The notes under the pieces: generated by a model
What the model was told of the DNA's origin: nothing
The model's input: the letters and a program-made list of their open reading frames with translations, nothing else
Databases searched by the model: none
In this document: in pieces, positions 45,269 to 54,801 of the stretch
Numbering within the stretch: the stretch's first letter is position 1
Layout of the letters: the number at the start of each line of letters is the position of its first letter
Translations under genes and position numbers: made by a program
From: Nannocystis exedens
GTDB lineage: Bacteria; Myxococcota_A; Polyangia; Nannocystales; Nannocystaceae
Reading direction: 5' to 3'
Length of the DNA: 64,000 nucleotides
NCBI RefSeq assembly: GCF_002343915.1
Contig: NZ_NETK01000001.1
Span: 7,702,001 to 7,766,000 of the forward strand

Positions 45269-46246
45269 CTACTTGGAGCCGGCCTTCTTGGGCGCGGGGC
45301 CGCGGGTCGGGTCCGGGCCGCCGGTCGGGGCGCCGGCGGCGTCGACCGGCGCGGCGGTCGACGGGGTCCGCGTCGAGTCGACCGGGCCGGTGGCAGGGTT
45401 GGGGGCGGCGGTCGACGGGGCGCCGGTCGGCGCGGTGGCGGTCGACGGGGTGCCGGCCGGCGGGGTGGCGGTGGCCGTCGGGTCGGTGGTCGCGGGCGGG
45501 GTCTCGGCCTTGGCGTCGCCGCCGGCGGCCGCGGCGGGGTCGCCGTCGCCGTCGTAGCAGCACAGGATGCCGCCGTTGCGCTCGGAGGTGACCGAGCCGC
45601 AGCCCTCGGCCTTGCCGAGCGAGATCTTGGTCTGGCCGCGCCAGATGGCGTCGCGGCACTTGCCGAACGCGCAGCCGTCGCCGCAGCAGACCGGCTCGGA
45701 GCAGATGCCGGAGTCCATGCACGGGAACACGGTCTCGGCGGTCGGCGGCGGCGGGCACAGGTCCTCGGTCTGGCCGTGGCTCATGGCGGCGACGAACTTG
45801 CCCGGGCCCGCCTCCTTGTTGCAGGCGTTGGCGGTGGTGTGCCGCTTGAGGTCCTCGTGCTTGCCCTGGTAGCCGCACACGTGCCAGCCCTTGGCGCACA
45901 CGTCGGCGGGCGAGGTGCAGACGCCCTTGTCGTCGCCGCAGGCCTTGCCGGTCGGCTTGTCGCGCAGGCTCTTGGTGCCCTCCCACGTGGCGAGGCAGCC
46001 GGCGATCCGCTTGTGCCGGGTGAGGTCGGCGAAGCCCTCGCGCTGGCCGTCGGCGCAGCCGATGACCTCGGGCTCGCCCTTCTCGCTCTCGATGAACTTC
46101 ACGCCCTGGAGCGAGCGCGGCGGGTCTTTGCCGGAGGGGTCGTCGTAACCGCCCACGTTGGGCCCGGGGCCGCACACGCAGGCGGACTGGAGCACAGGTA
46201 CGGCGAGGAACACGGCCAGGAGCCGCGAGAGGCGAAGCTGGAACAT
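45269..46246 (-). CDS. Cys-rich secreted lipoprotein
   Basis: A 325-residue lipoprotein with signal and lipobox LQSAC near residue 22. The mature part is dense in Cys, including VCCGDGCAFGKC, GVCTSPADVCAKGWHVCGY and NGGILCCYDGDGD. The segment DVCAKGWHVCGY with GCLATW upstream resembles Cys-rich modules found repeatedly in large myxobacterial secretomes. The last 100 residues are a Thr/Pro/Ala tail. Function unknown; surface adhesion or binding is a guess. Confidence 0.82.
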   Translation of the reverse strand: MFQLRLSRLLAVFLAVPVLQSACVCGPGPNVGGYDDPSGKDPPRSLQGVKFIESEKGEPEVIGCADGQREGFADLTRHKRIAGCLATWEGTKSLRDKPTGKACGDDKGVCTSPADVCAKGWHVCGYQGKHEDLKRHTTANACNKEAGPGKFVAAMSHGQTEDLCPPPPTAETVFPCMDSGICSEPVCCGDGCAFGKCRDAIWRGQTKISLGKAEGCGSVTSERNGGILCCYDGDGDPAAAAGGDAKAETPPATTDPTATATPPAGTPSTATAPTGAPSTAAPNPATGPVDSTRTPSTAAPVDAAGAPTGGPDPTRGPAPKKAGSK

Positions 46247-46415
46247 GGGGCGCAAAGAATAGGCGAGTTGCGCGCCGCGGGGAAGGTTTCGACCGGGGCC
46301 GCCGGCCGCGAAAAATTGCGCAAACTCGCCTCGCCGACCCCGGGCGCGACCTCGCCGGTCGGCGCTGCCGCGGCGACGGCGGCGCTCGGCGAGGCGGGCG
46401 CGCACACGGGCGGCG

Positions 46416-47333
46416 CTACGCCGCGGGGTCGTCGGGCGCGGGCGGGACGGGCTCGAGCGGGGTGAGGCCGGCGGCGCGCTCGCGGCTGCGGGTGATGAGG
46501 TACGAGACCCCGACGCTGAGGAAGAACAGGGCGACCATCGGGAAGGCCATCATCAGCTGCGAGACCGGCTCGGGCGGAGTGAGCACGGCGGCGAGGACGA
46601 AGATGGCGATGACCGAGATCTTCCAGAACCGCAGCAGGCCGCGGTGGGTGACCACGCCGGCGAAGCTGAGGAAGGCGATCAGCAGCGGGAACTCGAACAC
46701 GGCGCCGAAGGCGACCAGGATCTTGGTGGCGTCGCGGATGTAGTCGTTGAGCGTGAGGTGGTACGCGACAGTCGTCTCGGCGCCGCTGGTGCTCTGGGTG
46801 TACGAGAGCAGCCACTGGATCGTCCACGGCAGCACGACCTCGTAGCAGAAGGCGGCGCCGGCGAGGAACATGAGCACCGAGGTGACCACGAACGGGACGA
46901 CGTAGCGCTTCTCCTGGGCGTACAGGCCGGGGGCGATGAACATCCACAGCTGGTAGAAGCCGATCGGCGCGGCGAGGAAGATGCCGGCCGCGACCGCCAC
47001 CCGCATGTCGGTCATGAAGGCGTCCATCATCGCCAGCACCTGCAGCTCGGGCTTGCCGCCCATGCCGGCGGCCGCCCAGGCGGTGTGCAGCGGCGCGGCC
47101 AGGAACTCGCGCAGCTCGGTGGCGTAGACGAAGCAGAGGATGCACGCGACGACGAGGCCGAGGAACGCCTTGACGAGGCGGTTGCGCAGCTCGCCCAGGT
47201 GGTCCCAGAACGACATCGGCGTGTCGCCCTCGGGGCCCTCGGCGAGGCCGTCGAGGCCGTTGGTGGCGGGCGGAGGCACGACCGCCGGCACGGGCGCCGG
47301 CGCGGGGACGGACGGGGTGTTGCCGGCGCTCAT
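46416..47333 (-). CDS. tatC: Sec-independent translocase TatC
   Basis: TatC is the core receptor of the twin-arginine export system that moves folded proteins across the inner membrane. The 305 residues hold six membrane helices after a Pro/Ala-rich N-terminal extension of about 35 residues. MSFWDHLGELRNRLVKAFLG is the conserved opening that binds signal peptides, and FYQLWMFIAPGLYAQEKRYV and ALLTPPEPVSQ-like FVLAAVLTPPEPVSQLMMAF are later signatures. It overlaps the tatB-like gene by 4 bp (ATGA), so they are coupled. Confidence 0.96.
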   Translation of the reverse strand: MSAGNTPSVPAPAPVPAVVPPPATNGLDGLAEGPEGDTPMSFWDHLGELRNRLVKAFLGLVVACILCFVYATELREFLAAPLHTAWAAAGMGGKPELQVLAMMDAFMTDMRVAVAAGIFLAAPIGFYQLWMFIAPGLYAQEKRYVVPFVVTSVLMFLAGAAFCYEVVLPWTIQWLLSYTQSTSGAETTVAYHLTLNDYIRDATKILVAFGAVFEFPLLIAFLSFAGVVTHRGLLRFWKISVIAIFVLAAVLTPPEPVSQLMMAFPMVALFFLSVGVSYLITRSRERAAGLTPLEPVPPAPDDPAA

Positions 47334-48010
47334 GCGACGTCACGCTCGCTTGCGGCTCGGGCCGACGAGGCGCCGGCGCGCGAGGCGGGTTCGGCCGGGA
47401 CGGCGCCCGGCGCCGGGACGGGGCGCGGGACCGCCTCGGGCGGGGCGGAGGACACCGCGCCGGCGACCGGGACGGCGCGCGGGGCGGCCTCGGCGGCGAC
47501 GGTCGAGACGGTCGCCGCGGGGCGGGGCGCGGCCTCGGTGCCGGCGACCGGGACGGCGCGCGGGGCGGCCTCGGCGGCGACGGTCGAGACCGTCGCGGCG
47601 GTCGCCGCGGGCGCCGGCTGGCTGGCCGAAGAGACCTGCCCCGAAGGACCTGTCGCAGCGGGCCTGTCCCCCAGGGCAGGCGCTCTGCGGGCCTCCTCGC
47701 GGGCGATCTCGTTCATCTTCTGCTGGGCCTTGACGACCTCCATGCGCGCGCGCTGGAGCTCGCGGCGGGCGATGTCGCGGGCCCCGTCGAGCTCGGCCTT
47801 GGTGCCGTGGTAGGCGGCCCGGATCTCCTCGATCGGCTCGCGCAGCTCCTCGGCCTCCATGACCTGGGCCCGGAACTGCTCGGCGGTGCGGCGGATGCTG
47901 CCGTAGATGCCCGCCAGCGTCTTGACCAGGCTGGGCAGCTCGCGCGGCGAGAAGAGCATCAAGGCGACGAGCCCGACCAGGATCATCTCGGTGAGGCCGA
48001 TGCCGAACAC
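47330..48010 (-). CDS. tatB: TatA/TatB family translocase subunit (TatB-like)
   Basis: A 226-residue TatA/B protein. It opens FGIGLTEMILVGLVALMLFS with the PRELP hinge, then the amphipathic helix LVKTLAGIYGSIRRTAEQFR and a long charged helix to about residue 105, all TatB-like. I use the GTG at 48008-48010. The C-terminal half is an Ala/Pro/Val tail with the repeat ATVSTVAAEAAPRAVPVAG present twice. Five CATG boxes at 47621-47680 encode the junction between helix and tail. Confidence 0.92.
   Translation of the reverse strand: MFGIGLTEMILVGLVALMLFSPRELPSLVKTLAGIYGSIRRTAEQFRAQVMEAEELREPIEEIRAAYHGTKAELDGARDIARRELQRARMEVVKAQQKMNEIAREEARRAPALGDRPAATGPSGQVSSASQPAPAATAATVSTVAAEAAPRAVPVAGTEAAPRPAATVSTVAAEAAPRAVPVAGAVSSAPPEAVPRPVPAPGAVPAEPASRAGASSARAASERDVA
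47621..47680. repeat. 14-bp box array inside tatB, 5 boxes
   Basis: Boxes start at 47621 (GCTG), 47635, 47649, 47663 (all CCTG) and 47677 (CAGG). They encode residues 111-130, a disordered region. Confidence 0.75.
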
Positions 48011-48564
48011 GGGCAGACCATAGCAGTGTCCCGCCGCGCGGGCGAGCGGGCCGGCGGCGCAGTCCGCGCGAGCGCGCGGACGGGCCGCCTCGGGGGCCTC
48101 CGCGGCCGCGCACGCGCTTGCCAGGACGTCCCGCACGCGCCGGCGCGGCGACGCCCGGACCGACGTGCGATCGCCGGCCGCTGCAGGCAGGCGGGCGCGC
48201 GCGGTGAGCGGGGCTGTTCGAAGGGACAGGTGCGCACGAGGGCGGGCGGCCGCGGGCTGGGGGCGCAGAGGGAGCCGCGCAGGCGAGGGTCGAGCGGGGA
48301 AGCGGCTGTCCGGGGGGACAGGTGCGGCGAGGCGGCGAGCGAGGCGCGGGCCGGGCGGTCGCAGCGGAGAGGCGCGCGGGCGGGGGGCGAGCCGTGGGGG
48401 AGGCTGTCCGGGGAGACAGGTGCCGCGAGGAGGCGAGCCGGGGCGACGAGGCGCGAGGCGGCGGGCGCTGGGCAGGGCGGGGCGGTGCCGAGCTGGCTGT
48501 CTCTTCGAGCATGCGCTCGAAGCAAGGCGCCGTCGGACATGCCCTGACGGACATGCCCGATGGT
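48011..48564. repeat. Gap with regularly spaced box pairs and an array
   Basis: Pairs of the form GCTG...CAGG lie at 48213/48227, 48305/48319 and 48403/48417, about 92-98 bp apart, each followed by a GTGC and GCGAGG-type segment, so this is a longer degenerate direct repeat. A run at 48496, 48510, 48524, 48538 and 48552 then ends 9 bp before the chemoreceptor stop codon. No gene is supported here. Confidence 0.75.
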
Positions 48565-50649
48565 TCACATGCGCGCAGGCCCGGGCTTGCTGGTGCGCGG
48601 GGGCTGGCGGCGCGGCGGGGTGACGCCGACGCTGGCGCTGAGCTGCTCGTAGAGGCTGCGCTGGTAGTTCATGCCTTCCTTGACCGACTTGAGGCCCTCG
48701 ACGATCTGGTCGGCGCCCTGGGTCTGGGCCCGGTGGGCCTTGCTGAGCTGGCTGACCATCTCGCTGATCGTCTCGATCGCGCGGGTGATCTGCCGCGAGC
48801 CGCGGGTCTGCTCCTGGGTCGAGCGCTCGACGTGGCGGGTGATCGTCTTCATCTTCTCGGCCGAGCGCATGATCTGCTCGGCGCCGCGGGCCTGCTCGCT
48901 GGTGGCGGTGGCGACCTGCTGCACGGTGGTGGCGACGACGTTGATCGCGTCGGTGACCTGCTTGGAGTTCTGGGTCTGCTGGACGGCGACGCGGGCGATC
49001 TCGCGGACCATGCCGGTGGAGCGGCGGGCGGCGTCGGAGATCCGCTTGAGCGCGTCCTCGGCCTGGTGGCTGACGCGCACGCCGTCGTCGACCGACTTGC
49101 TCGAGCGCTGCACCGCCTCGACGGCGTTCCGGCTCTCGCGCTGGACCGCCTTGATGATGTCGGCGATCTCCTTGGTGCTGCTGGCGGAGCGCTCGGCGAG
49201 GTCCTTGATCTCGTCGGCGACCACCGCGAAGCCCTTGCCGTGCTCGCCGGCCTGGGCGGCGATGATGGCGGCGTTGAGCGCGAGCAGGTTGGTCTGCTCC
49301 GACACGTCGTCGATGACGCTGAGGATCTTGCCGATCTCGCTGATCCGCTCGCCCAGGCGGCTGATGACGGCCACGCCGTCGGCCGAGTAGGTCTTGATCA
49401 GGTTGATGACCTCGATGGTCTGGTTGATGGCGTCCACGCCGCCCTCGGCGGCCCACACCACCTCCTCGGACAGACCGGCGGTCTCGTTGGCGTTGTTCTC
49501 GACCTGCTGGATCGAGGTGTCCATCGCCGTCATCGCCAGCGAGGTCTCCTCGGCGGTGGAGCTCAGCGCCTCGATGTTCTTGGCGACCTCCTTGACCGAG
49601 TAGGTCATCTCCTCGATCGAGGTGGCGGTCTCCTGCACGCTGGCGGCGAGGTTCAGCATGCTCTCGGCGACCTCGTCGTTGGCGGCCGCCATCTCGAGGA
49701 TCGAGCTGGCGCTCTCCTCGGCGTTGCTGGCCAGCAGCTCGACGTTGTCGGCGATGCCCTTGAGGCCGCCGTTGACGTTGTTGAGCGCCTGCGAGGTCTC
49801 CTCGAGCGCGCCGGCGGTGGTGCCGAGGCCCTCCGCGAGCTCCTGCATCAGCGCGGCCGCCTCGGCGTCGATGCCCCGCGTGCTCACGCCGCCCTCGTCG
49901 AGCATGCGCCGCAGCTCCTCGGCGTCACGGAGGGCGCCGTCGCGCTGGTTGAGGGCCTCGGCCAGGCGGGCCTGGATCCGCTGGAGGTCGGCGGCGGTGG
50001 CCTCCTGCTCGCGCCGCGCCGCCTCGAGCTCGCTGGTGAGGCGGTGGCGGGTCTCGTTGGCGCCGCGGCGCACGGTCTCGAGCTCGCTGCGCAGGACGTC
50101 GAGCTCGGGCACGCCGCCCCGCACGCTCTGCTGCAGCGCGCGCGACTCGGTCTGCGCGTCGTGCAGGCGGGTCTCGAGGTCGGCGATCCGGACCTCGGCG
50201 GCCTGGGCCCGACCGGCCTGCTCCTGCGCCCGGGCGGTGACCTCCTGCAGGCGCGCGGTCAGGCTGCGCTGCTCGAGCTCGGCGTTGCGCAGCTGGTGCG
50301 CCTCGGCCTGCAGCCGCGCGGCCAGCTCCTGGCCGTGCGCCTGGCAGTTCTGCAGCCGCGCGGCCAGGTCCTGCACCTGGGCCTGGAGACCCTGCGCGTG
50401 GGCGGTGGCGTCGTGCAAGGCGCGCTCGGACTGATGACTGCGCGCCTCGACCTCGCGCAGGGCCTGCCGCTCGTCGCCGGCCCGCGCGCCCAGCTTCTCG
50501 GCGTGGGCGCCGAGGACGTAGCCGGCCGCGCCGGTCAGCAAGGCGATGGCGCCGGGATAGATGGGCTCGAGGCCGCCGAGGACGGCGATGCCGGCGAGAA
50601 GCCCGAGGATCAGCGGCAACCAGGGCGGCAGCGGAAGTCGGTTGTCCAT
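48565..50649 (-). CDS. Methyl-accepting chemotaxis protein with long coiled coil
   Basis: A 694-residue chemoreceptor. Residues 8-45 hold two closely spaced membrane helices (PLILGLLAGIAVLGGL and GAIALLTGAAGYVLGA) with almost no exported loop. An alanine/glutamine-rich coiled coil follows to about 330, then the signalling domain, with hairpin tip EQTNLLALNAAIIAAQAGEH and GKGFAVVADEIKDLAERS. With no ligand-binding domain outside the cell it must sense from the membrane or cytoplasm. Myxobacteria use such receptors for gliding control as well as chemotaxis. No che genes lie in this window. Confidence 0.93.
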   Translation of the reverse strand: MDNRLPLPPWLPLILGLLAGIAVLGGLEPIYPGAIALLTGAAGYVLGAHAEKLGARAGDERQALREVEARSHQSERALHDATAHAQGLQAQVQDLAARLQNCQAHGQELAARLQAEAHQLRNAELEQRSLTARLQEVTARAQEQAGRAQAAEVRIADLETRLHDAQTESRALQQSVRGGVPELDVLRSELETVRRGANETRHRLTSELEAARREQEATAADLQRIQARLAEALNQRDGALRDAEELRRMLDEGGVSTRGIDAEAAALMQELAEGLGTTAGALEETSQALNNVNGGLKGIADNVELLASNAEESASSILEMAAANDEVAESMLNLAASVQETATSIEEMTYSVKEVAKNIEALSSTAEETSLAMTAMDTSIQQVENNANETAGLSEEVVWAAEGGVDAINQTIEVINLIKTYSADGVAVISRLGERISEIGKILSVIDDVSEQTNLLALNAAIIAAQAGEHGKGFAVVADEIKDLAERSASSTKEIADIIKAVQRESRNAVEAVQRSSKSVDDGVRVSHQAEDALKRISDAARRSTGMVREIARVAVQQTQNSKQVTDAINVVATTVQQVATATSEQARGAEQIMRSAEKMKTITRHVERSTQEQTRGSRQITRAIETISEMVSQLSKAHRAQTQGADQIVEGLKSVKEGMNYQRSLYEQLSASVGVTPPRRQPPRTSKPGPARM

Positions 50650-50788
50650 TCGCGCGTTGGCGGCGATTGTAAAGAAAGGCCGGGCGAGCCTCCAGGCCGG
50701 GTCGCGGCGACGGTATGCGCGTAAACGCTCTTCCGGGCGGCGCGAAGCGCGGCTGGGGCGAGGATCGGTCCGGTGCTGAGGTTTCCTC

Positions 50789-51256
50789 ATGTCCGTGCCC
50801 GCCCGCCTCGATTTTGCGACGTATGGCCGGCCCGGGACGCCAGGCCTGCTCGTCGAGGCCAAGCGGGTCGACCAGGCCAAGCCAGAGTGGGCCCGAGAAT
50901 GGCGGCAGAATCTCTTCGAGTACCAACCGCAAGGACTCGAGGACGTCCTGCTGGCTCTCGTCACGCTCGCCCGGATCTTCGTGTGGCCAGTCGGGGCTGC
51001 TCTGGATGCACCTCCATCGTTCGTGCTCGACACGATGGCTCATCTGCAGCCGTACTTTGACCGTGTCGGTCTGGCTCCGGCGTCCATCTCGCCGCGACAG
51101 TTCGAGCGGGTGGTGTCGCGCTGGCTCGAGGTCCTCACGAACCCACACCGGGTGCGCGAGCTTTCACCAGCGCTTCGGCGCGAGCTGCAGGAGGCGGGCC
51201 TCTTGGCGGCTCTCGAGGACGCCCTCCTCGTCGAGGAAGGTTCGGCGCGGTGGTAG
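50789..51256 (+). CDS. Small protein with PD-(D/E)XK-like motif
   Basis: A 155-residue protein. The start RLDFATYGRPGTPGLLVEAKR places an Asp about 15 residues before VEAK, the layout of PD-(D/E)XK nuclease cores (D...ExK). The remaining 100 residues are helical and carry no further nuclease motif, so it may be a truncated or non-catalytic member. It overlaps the start of the PIN gene by 7 bp, suggesting an operon and perhaps a toxin-antitoxin-like or defence pair. Base use is less GC-biased than in neighbours, which fits transfer. Confidence 0.55.
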   Translation: MSVPARLDFATYGRPGTPGLLVEAKRVDQAKPEWAREWRQNLFEYQPQGLEDVLLALVTLARIFVWPVGAALDAPPSFVLDTMAHLQPYFDRVGLAPASISPRQFERVVSRWLEVLTNPHRVRELSPALRRELQEAGLLAALEDALLVEEGSARW

Positions 51257-51851
51257 CCGTCTACGTCGAGTCGAGCTTTCTGCTCGAAGTCGCATACGAA
51301 CAAGAAGAGGCGAGCTCTTGCGAAGAGCTACTCGCGCTCGCGGAGGCGCACGAGATCGAGCTCGCCGTTCCGGCCTTCGCCCTGATGGAGCCCGTTTGGC
51401 CTTGCCGCGGCGGAGCGATGTCCGCAACGAGGAGCGACAGGCGCTGCAGGGGGTGTTCAGAGAGATCCAGCGGAGCGCGAACTTCAACGGTGAGGGCCTC
51501 CGGATCGAGCGGGAAATGAAGACTCTCTTCGACCGGTGCGAGAAGGCGGAGTCGGACCGCTTCGATCAGGTTCGCGACCGTCTGCTCGCTTCTGCGACCG
51601 TGTTGCCGTTGGACCCGGCCACGCTTCGGAAGGCCAAGAGCATCACTCTGAGCTTCGGCCTGGAGGATTTCGACGCCGTGATGCTGGCGTCGGTGCTGCT
51701 CGACTTGCCGAGGCTCGCTATAGAGAGCTGCTTCTTGAACCGGAACAAAAACGACTTTGAAACCCCGGATATCAAGCGGGCGCTGGGGAAGTGCAAGTTC
51801 CATCGGGGGTTCAAGAGCGGGCTCGCCTGGCCGAACGCCCGCGCGCCATAG
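51250..51851 (+). pseudogene. Frameshifted PIN-domain protein
   Basis: The first frame from a GTG at 51250 encodes VAVYVESSFLLEVAYEQEEA and runs to VPAFALMEPVW. The match then continues in another frame from about 51400: LPRRSDVRNEERQALQG, later PLDPATLRKAKSITLSFGLE, DFDAVMLASVLLDLP and a C-terminal FLNRNKNDFETPDIKRAL. Together these make one PIN-like RNase of about 200 residues with acidic residues near the start, in DFDA and in NDF. A one-base change splits it, so it is broken unless the sequence is wrong at that point. Confidence 0.65.
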
Positions 51852-51950
51852 CCACGTGCGCTCTCAAGAAACGGCCCTCTCCGCGCGGCCCGGGCCTGGT
51901 TCGCGGGACGTCTTCTCGTCGCGGGGCCCAGGCCTGCGGGGCGCGGACGA

Positions 51951-53531
51951 TCAGGCCGCCGGGCGCATCTCGACTTCGTAGCCGAGGCTGCGGATGCGGC
52001 GCGCGAGTCGTGATGCGGTGCGCTGGCGGTCGTTGCGGTTGAAGTGCTCGGCACCGAGGTCGCGGTAGGGCTCATGGTCGCGGAGGATCCCGTGGACTGC
52101 GGTGAGGATCGCCGCGGCAACGGCTCCGATCGCCTTCTTCTTGCCTTGCCGCGCTCGGACGCGGAGGAAGAGCGCCCGGAGATAGCCCTCCCCGCGGATG
52201 CTCGACCAGGCACACTGGATAAGCATCGTCTTGAGCCACGCGTTGCCCTTGCGCATGCGGTTGGAGCGGCGCTTGCCGGCGCTCTCGTCCATGCGTGGAC
52301 ACAGACCTGCCCAGGAGCGCAGGTGACCGGCCGAGCGGAAGCGGTTCATATCGACGCCGACCTCCGCGATGATGGCCTGCGCGGCCGTCGTTCCGACTCC
52401 AGGGATCGTCTGGAGCAGTTCGACGGCTTCAGAAAAAGGGCGGAGCTCGGCCTCGATCCGCTTCTCGACATCGGCGATCGACGCCTGCAGGGCGTCGATG
52501 AGCCGGAGATGCGTCGAGATGAGCATCCGGTGATGGTCGCGCACGCGGCCGTGGAGCGCCTCCATGAGCTTGCCGCGCTTGGCCTTCAGCGTCCCACGAG
52601 CAAGCCCCGCGAGCTCCTCCGGGTCGCTCTCGCCGGCGACCATCGCCTCGAGCATCGCCCGCCCGCTCTTCCCGAGGATGTTGGAGGCGACCGACGCGAG
52701 CTTGATGTTGCAGGTCTCCAGCACCTTCTGGATCCGCTGCGTGTGCTCGACGACCTCGCGCGAGAGCTGCTTCCGCGTCCGGGTCAAGTCCCGCAGATCC
52801 GCGATCGGCTCGGGTGGCACGAAGCTCGCGCGCACGAGCCCGTGTGCGATCAAGTCCGCGAGCCACATCGCGTCGTTCATGTCGGTCTTGCGCCCGGGCA
52901 CGTTGCGGACTTCGTGCGCGTTCGCCAGCACCAGTGTTGTCGCCGGTCAGGATCCGCGTGAATCCGCCGACGGAATTCGCCGGTGAGATGCGCGAACGCG
53001 TAGGCGGCCCGCCAGCGTGCCGGAGTGCTCGGAGGGGTCAAGGGTGCGCTCCCTTCGGTCGCCGGCCTACGGCCGCCCTTGACCCCTCCTGCGCGCTCCG
53101 GCCAGTGGCACCAATGGCCTCTCCCCGAAATCAGGTGTTCCGTCTGCTGAACACCTGTAACCCTGATGCGTCACTCAAGGGCAACGGCCGGGGTTATCCA
53201 GGCCGAATTCAGGCATTGACGGCCATTTCGTCCCGAGAACGCGCATCTCGCCGGCGGATTCACGCGGATCCTGACCGGCGACAACAACCAGCTCGACACG
53301 GCCCGTGAGCACGGCCCAGACGGGCTTCCAGTACACGCCCGTCGCCTCCATCACTGCGATGACGCAGCCGCGGTCCTCGAGCCAATCGCCCAGCCCGATC
53401 AACTCCGAAGTGCTCGTGCCGAAGGTTCGAACCTCCCGGTCGACCTTGTTGCCCTTCATGCACCGCACGCAGGCGACGATGCTGTCCTTGTGGACATCCA
53501 TGCCCGCGCACGTCCCGTACATCACTTCCAT
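51951..53531 (-). pseudogene. IS110 family transposase split by an inserted element
   Basis: The N-terminal part (start 53531) has the DEDD-type catalytic Asp 12 in GMDVHKDS and Glu 62 in MEATGVYWKPVW. It breaks off at VELV. The C-terminal part resumes at LANAHEVRNVPGRKTDMNDA with the remaining Asp residues, then a coiled coil, IPGVGTTAAQAIIAEVG and the Ser-containing GHLRSWAGLCPRMDESAGK to a stop at 51951. Joined, they give about 407 residues, the normal IS110 length. The break is caused by the 352-bp element at 52935-53286. Transposition from this copy should be dead. Confidence 0.9.
52935..53286. mobile_element. 352-bp inverted-repeat element (MITE-like) in the IS110 gene
   Basis: The two ends are perfect inverted repeats of about 35 bp beginning TGTTGTCGCCGGTCAGGATC. 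The element is flanked by the 5-bp direct repeat ACCAG at 52930-52934 and 53287-53291, and removing it with one copy restores the reading frame of the transposase. Inside, a 14-bp stem (53031-53044 with 53076-53089) forms a large hairpin, and there is no gene. It is too short to move itself, so it must have used a transposase from elsewhere. Confidence 0.9.
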
Positions 53532-53817
53532 GACGTTCCTCCGTGAAGAACGCCGGCGCGAGGGCCCCTAACTCGAAGTCTCTCAAACGCGCTCCAGCGA
53601 GTCCCAGGACCCGCTGCTCGCAAACAAGGGTGCTCACGGGCCCTCCGGTCCAACTCAGAAACGGGCTCACCCTGCGCCAGTGCGTGAACGACCTCTTTGC
53701 CGGCATTCGCGGCAAAGCTAACCCAGTGTGCGAATCCGCGCCAAGCCCGCCATCGGCCTCCCGCGAGGGTTCCAGGGCCGTTTCATCCCCGCGGGTCGGC
53801 GCCAGCCGGTGGGTAAC

Positions 53818-54801
53818 TCAGAACAGGCCGAGCTGAGTGCCGTCGTCGTGCTGGGCGGCGACCGTGGCGCCCAGGTCCTGCAGCCACGCGAGCGCCGGGG
53901 CGGTCCAGGTCGGGTCGCCGCGGAGGAGCACCTTGGGCTGGCCGCCGCTGCGCCACAGGGTGGCGAGGGCGTCGCGGCCGAGGCGGCCGGGGCAGCCGGC
54001 GGCGACGACCTCGATGGTGCGGCGCGCGGTCTGTCCCGCGAGCCAGGTGTCGACGGCGGCGCGCACGCTCGGGGGGGCGTCGACCAGGACCAGGGCGAGC
54101 GGCGAGGCTGGCTCTTGGGACCTGTTCTTTGCGACCTGTCCGAAGGTACGCGGGTCGAAGGCGTCGTGCGGGCTCAGGCGGATGGCGGCCGGCTCGTCGC
54201 CGCCGGGGCGGACCACGCCGTCGAGGTGGGGGGCGAAGCGCGGGTGGGCGGTGAACGGCAGATCGCCGAGCGCGTGCTCCTGGACCTGGCGGGCGCAGGT
54301 GGCGGTGGCGCACAAGATCTCGACGTGCATGCCGAGCGCGTGCAAGGTGGCGAGGCCGGCGTGGGCGAGCGGGGCCGGCGGGACGTCCAGGGCCCAGCTC
54401 GGGAGGGCGCGGAGGAGCAGCCACTCGCACGCGGGCAGGCCCGCGCCGGGGCCGAGCGCCCAGGTGTAGAGGCAGGTCGGGCCGCCGCCGCGCGGGCGCA
54501 GCAGGAGCGAGCTGCCGCCGTGCGGGAGCCCCGAAGGACATGTCACGAGGGACAGGCGACCGACGCCGAACTCGCGGCCGTGATCGACCAGGACGGCGCG
54601 GGCCAGGCTCTGGCGCTGGCTCGGGCTGAGGTTGGCGAGCGCGAGGGCGTAGAGCAGGTCGCGGTGGCCGAGCCAGGCGCCGGGGACCAGCTTGGGCGCG
54701 GCGCCGAGGTGCGAGAGGAAGGTGGTGCGGCCGCGCTCGCAGCGGTCGATGCTGAGGCGTCCGTGCGCCAGGAGCTGCTGGACGGCGGCGAGGTCAGACA
54801 C
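53818..54801 (-). CDS. Protein of unknown function next to tadA
   Basis: A 327-residue soluble protein without recognised domains. It contains LVPGAWLGHRDLLYALALAN and LSPSQRQSLARAVLVDHGRE near residues 35-80, and a C-terminal alpha/beta part with IEVVAAGCPGRLGRDALATL and GDPTWTAPALAWLQDLGATV. It overlaps tadA by 8 bp, so both are translated from one message. Boxes at 54107-54138 and 54539/54553 are inside the gene. Confidence 0.75.
   Translation of the reverse strand: MSDLAAVQQLLAHGRLSIDRCERGRTTFLSHLGAAPKLVPGAWLGHRDLLYALALANLSPSQRQSLARAVLVDHGREFGVGRLSLVTCPSGLPHGGSSLLLRPRGGGPTCLYTWALGPGAGLPACEWLLLRALPSWALDVPPAPLAHAGLATLHALGMHVEILCATATCARQVQEHALGDLPFTAHPRFAPHLDGVVRPGGDEPAAIRLSPHDAFDPRTFGQVAKNRSQEPASPLALVLVDAPPSVRAAVDTWLAGQTARRTIEVVAAGCPGRLGRDALATLWRSGGQPKVLLRGDPTWTAPALAWLQDLGATVAAQHDDGTQLGLF
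54107..54138. repeat. 14-bp boxes in the gene next to tadA
   Basis: GCTG at 54107, CCTG at 54121 and CCTG at 54135 encode GQVAKNRSQEP, a likely surface loop. Another pair lies at 54539/54553. Confidence 0.6.

Larger units (their letters stand above)
51852..53817 (-). mobile_element. IS110-like insertion sequence (ends not resolved)
   Basis: The transposase gene, its 286-bp upstream region (53532-53817) and about 100 bp downstream probably make up one IS110-type element. IS110 elements have no long terminal inverted repeats, so the exact ends cannot be set from one copy. The upstream region has a TTTGCC/GGCAAA hairpin near 53697-53718 and no gene. In the IS110 group the guide (bridge) RNA is encoded on this side of the transposase gene. 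A hairpin with arms GGCCTGG/CCAGGCC near 51889-51935 follows the stop codon. Confidence 0.6.
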
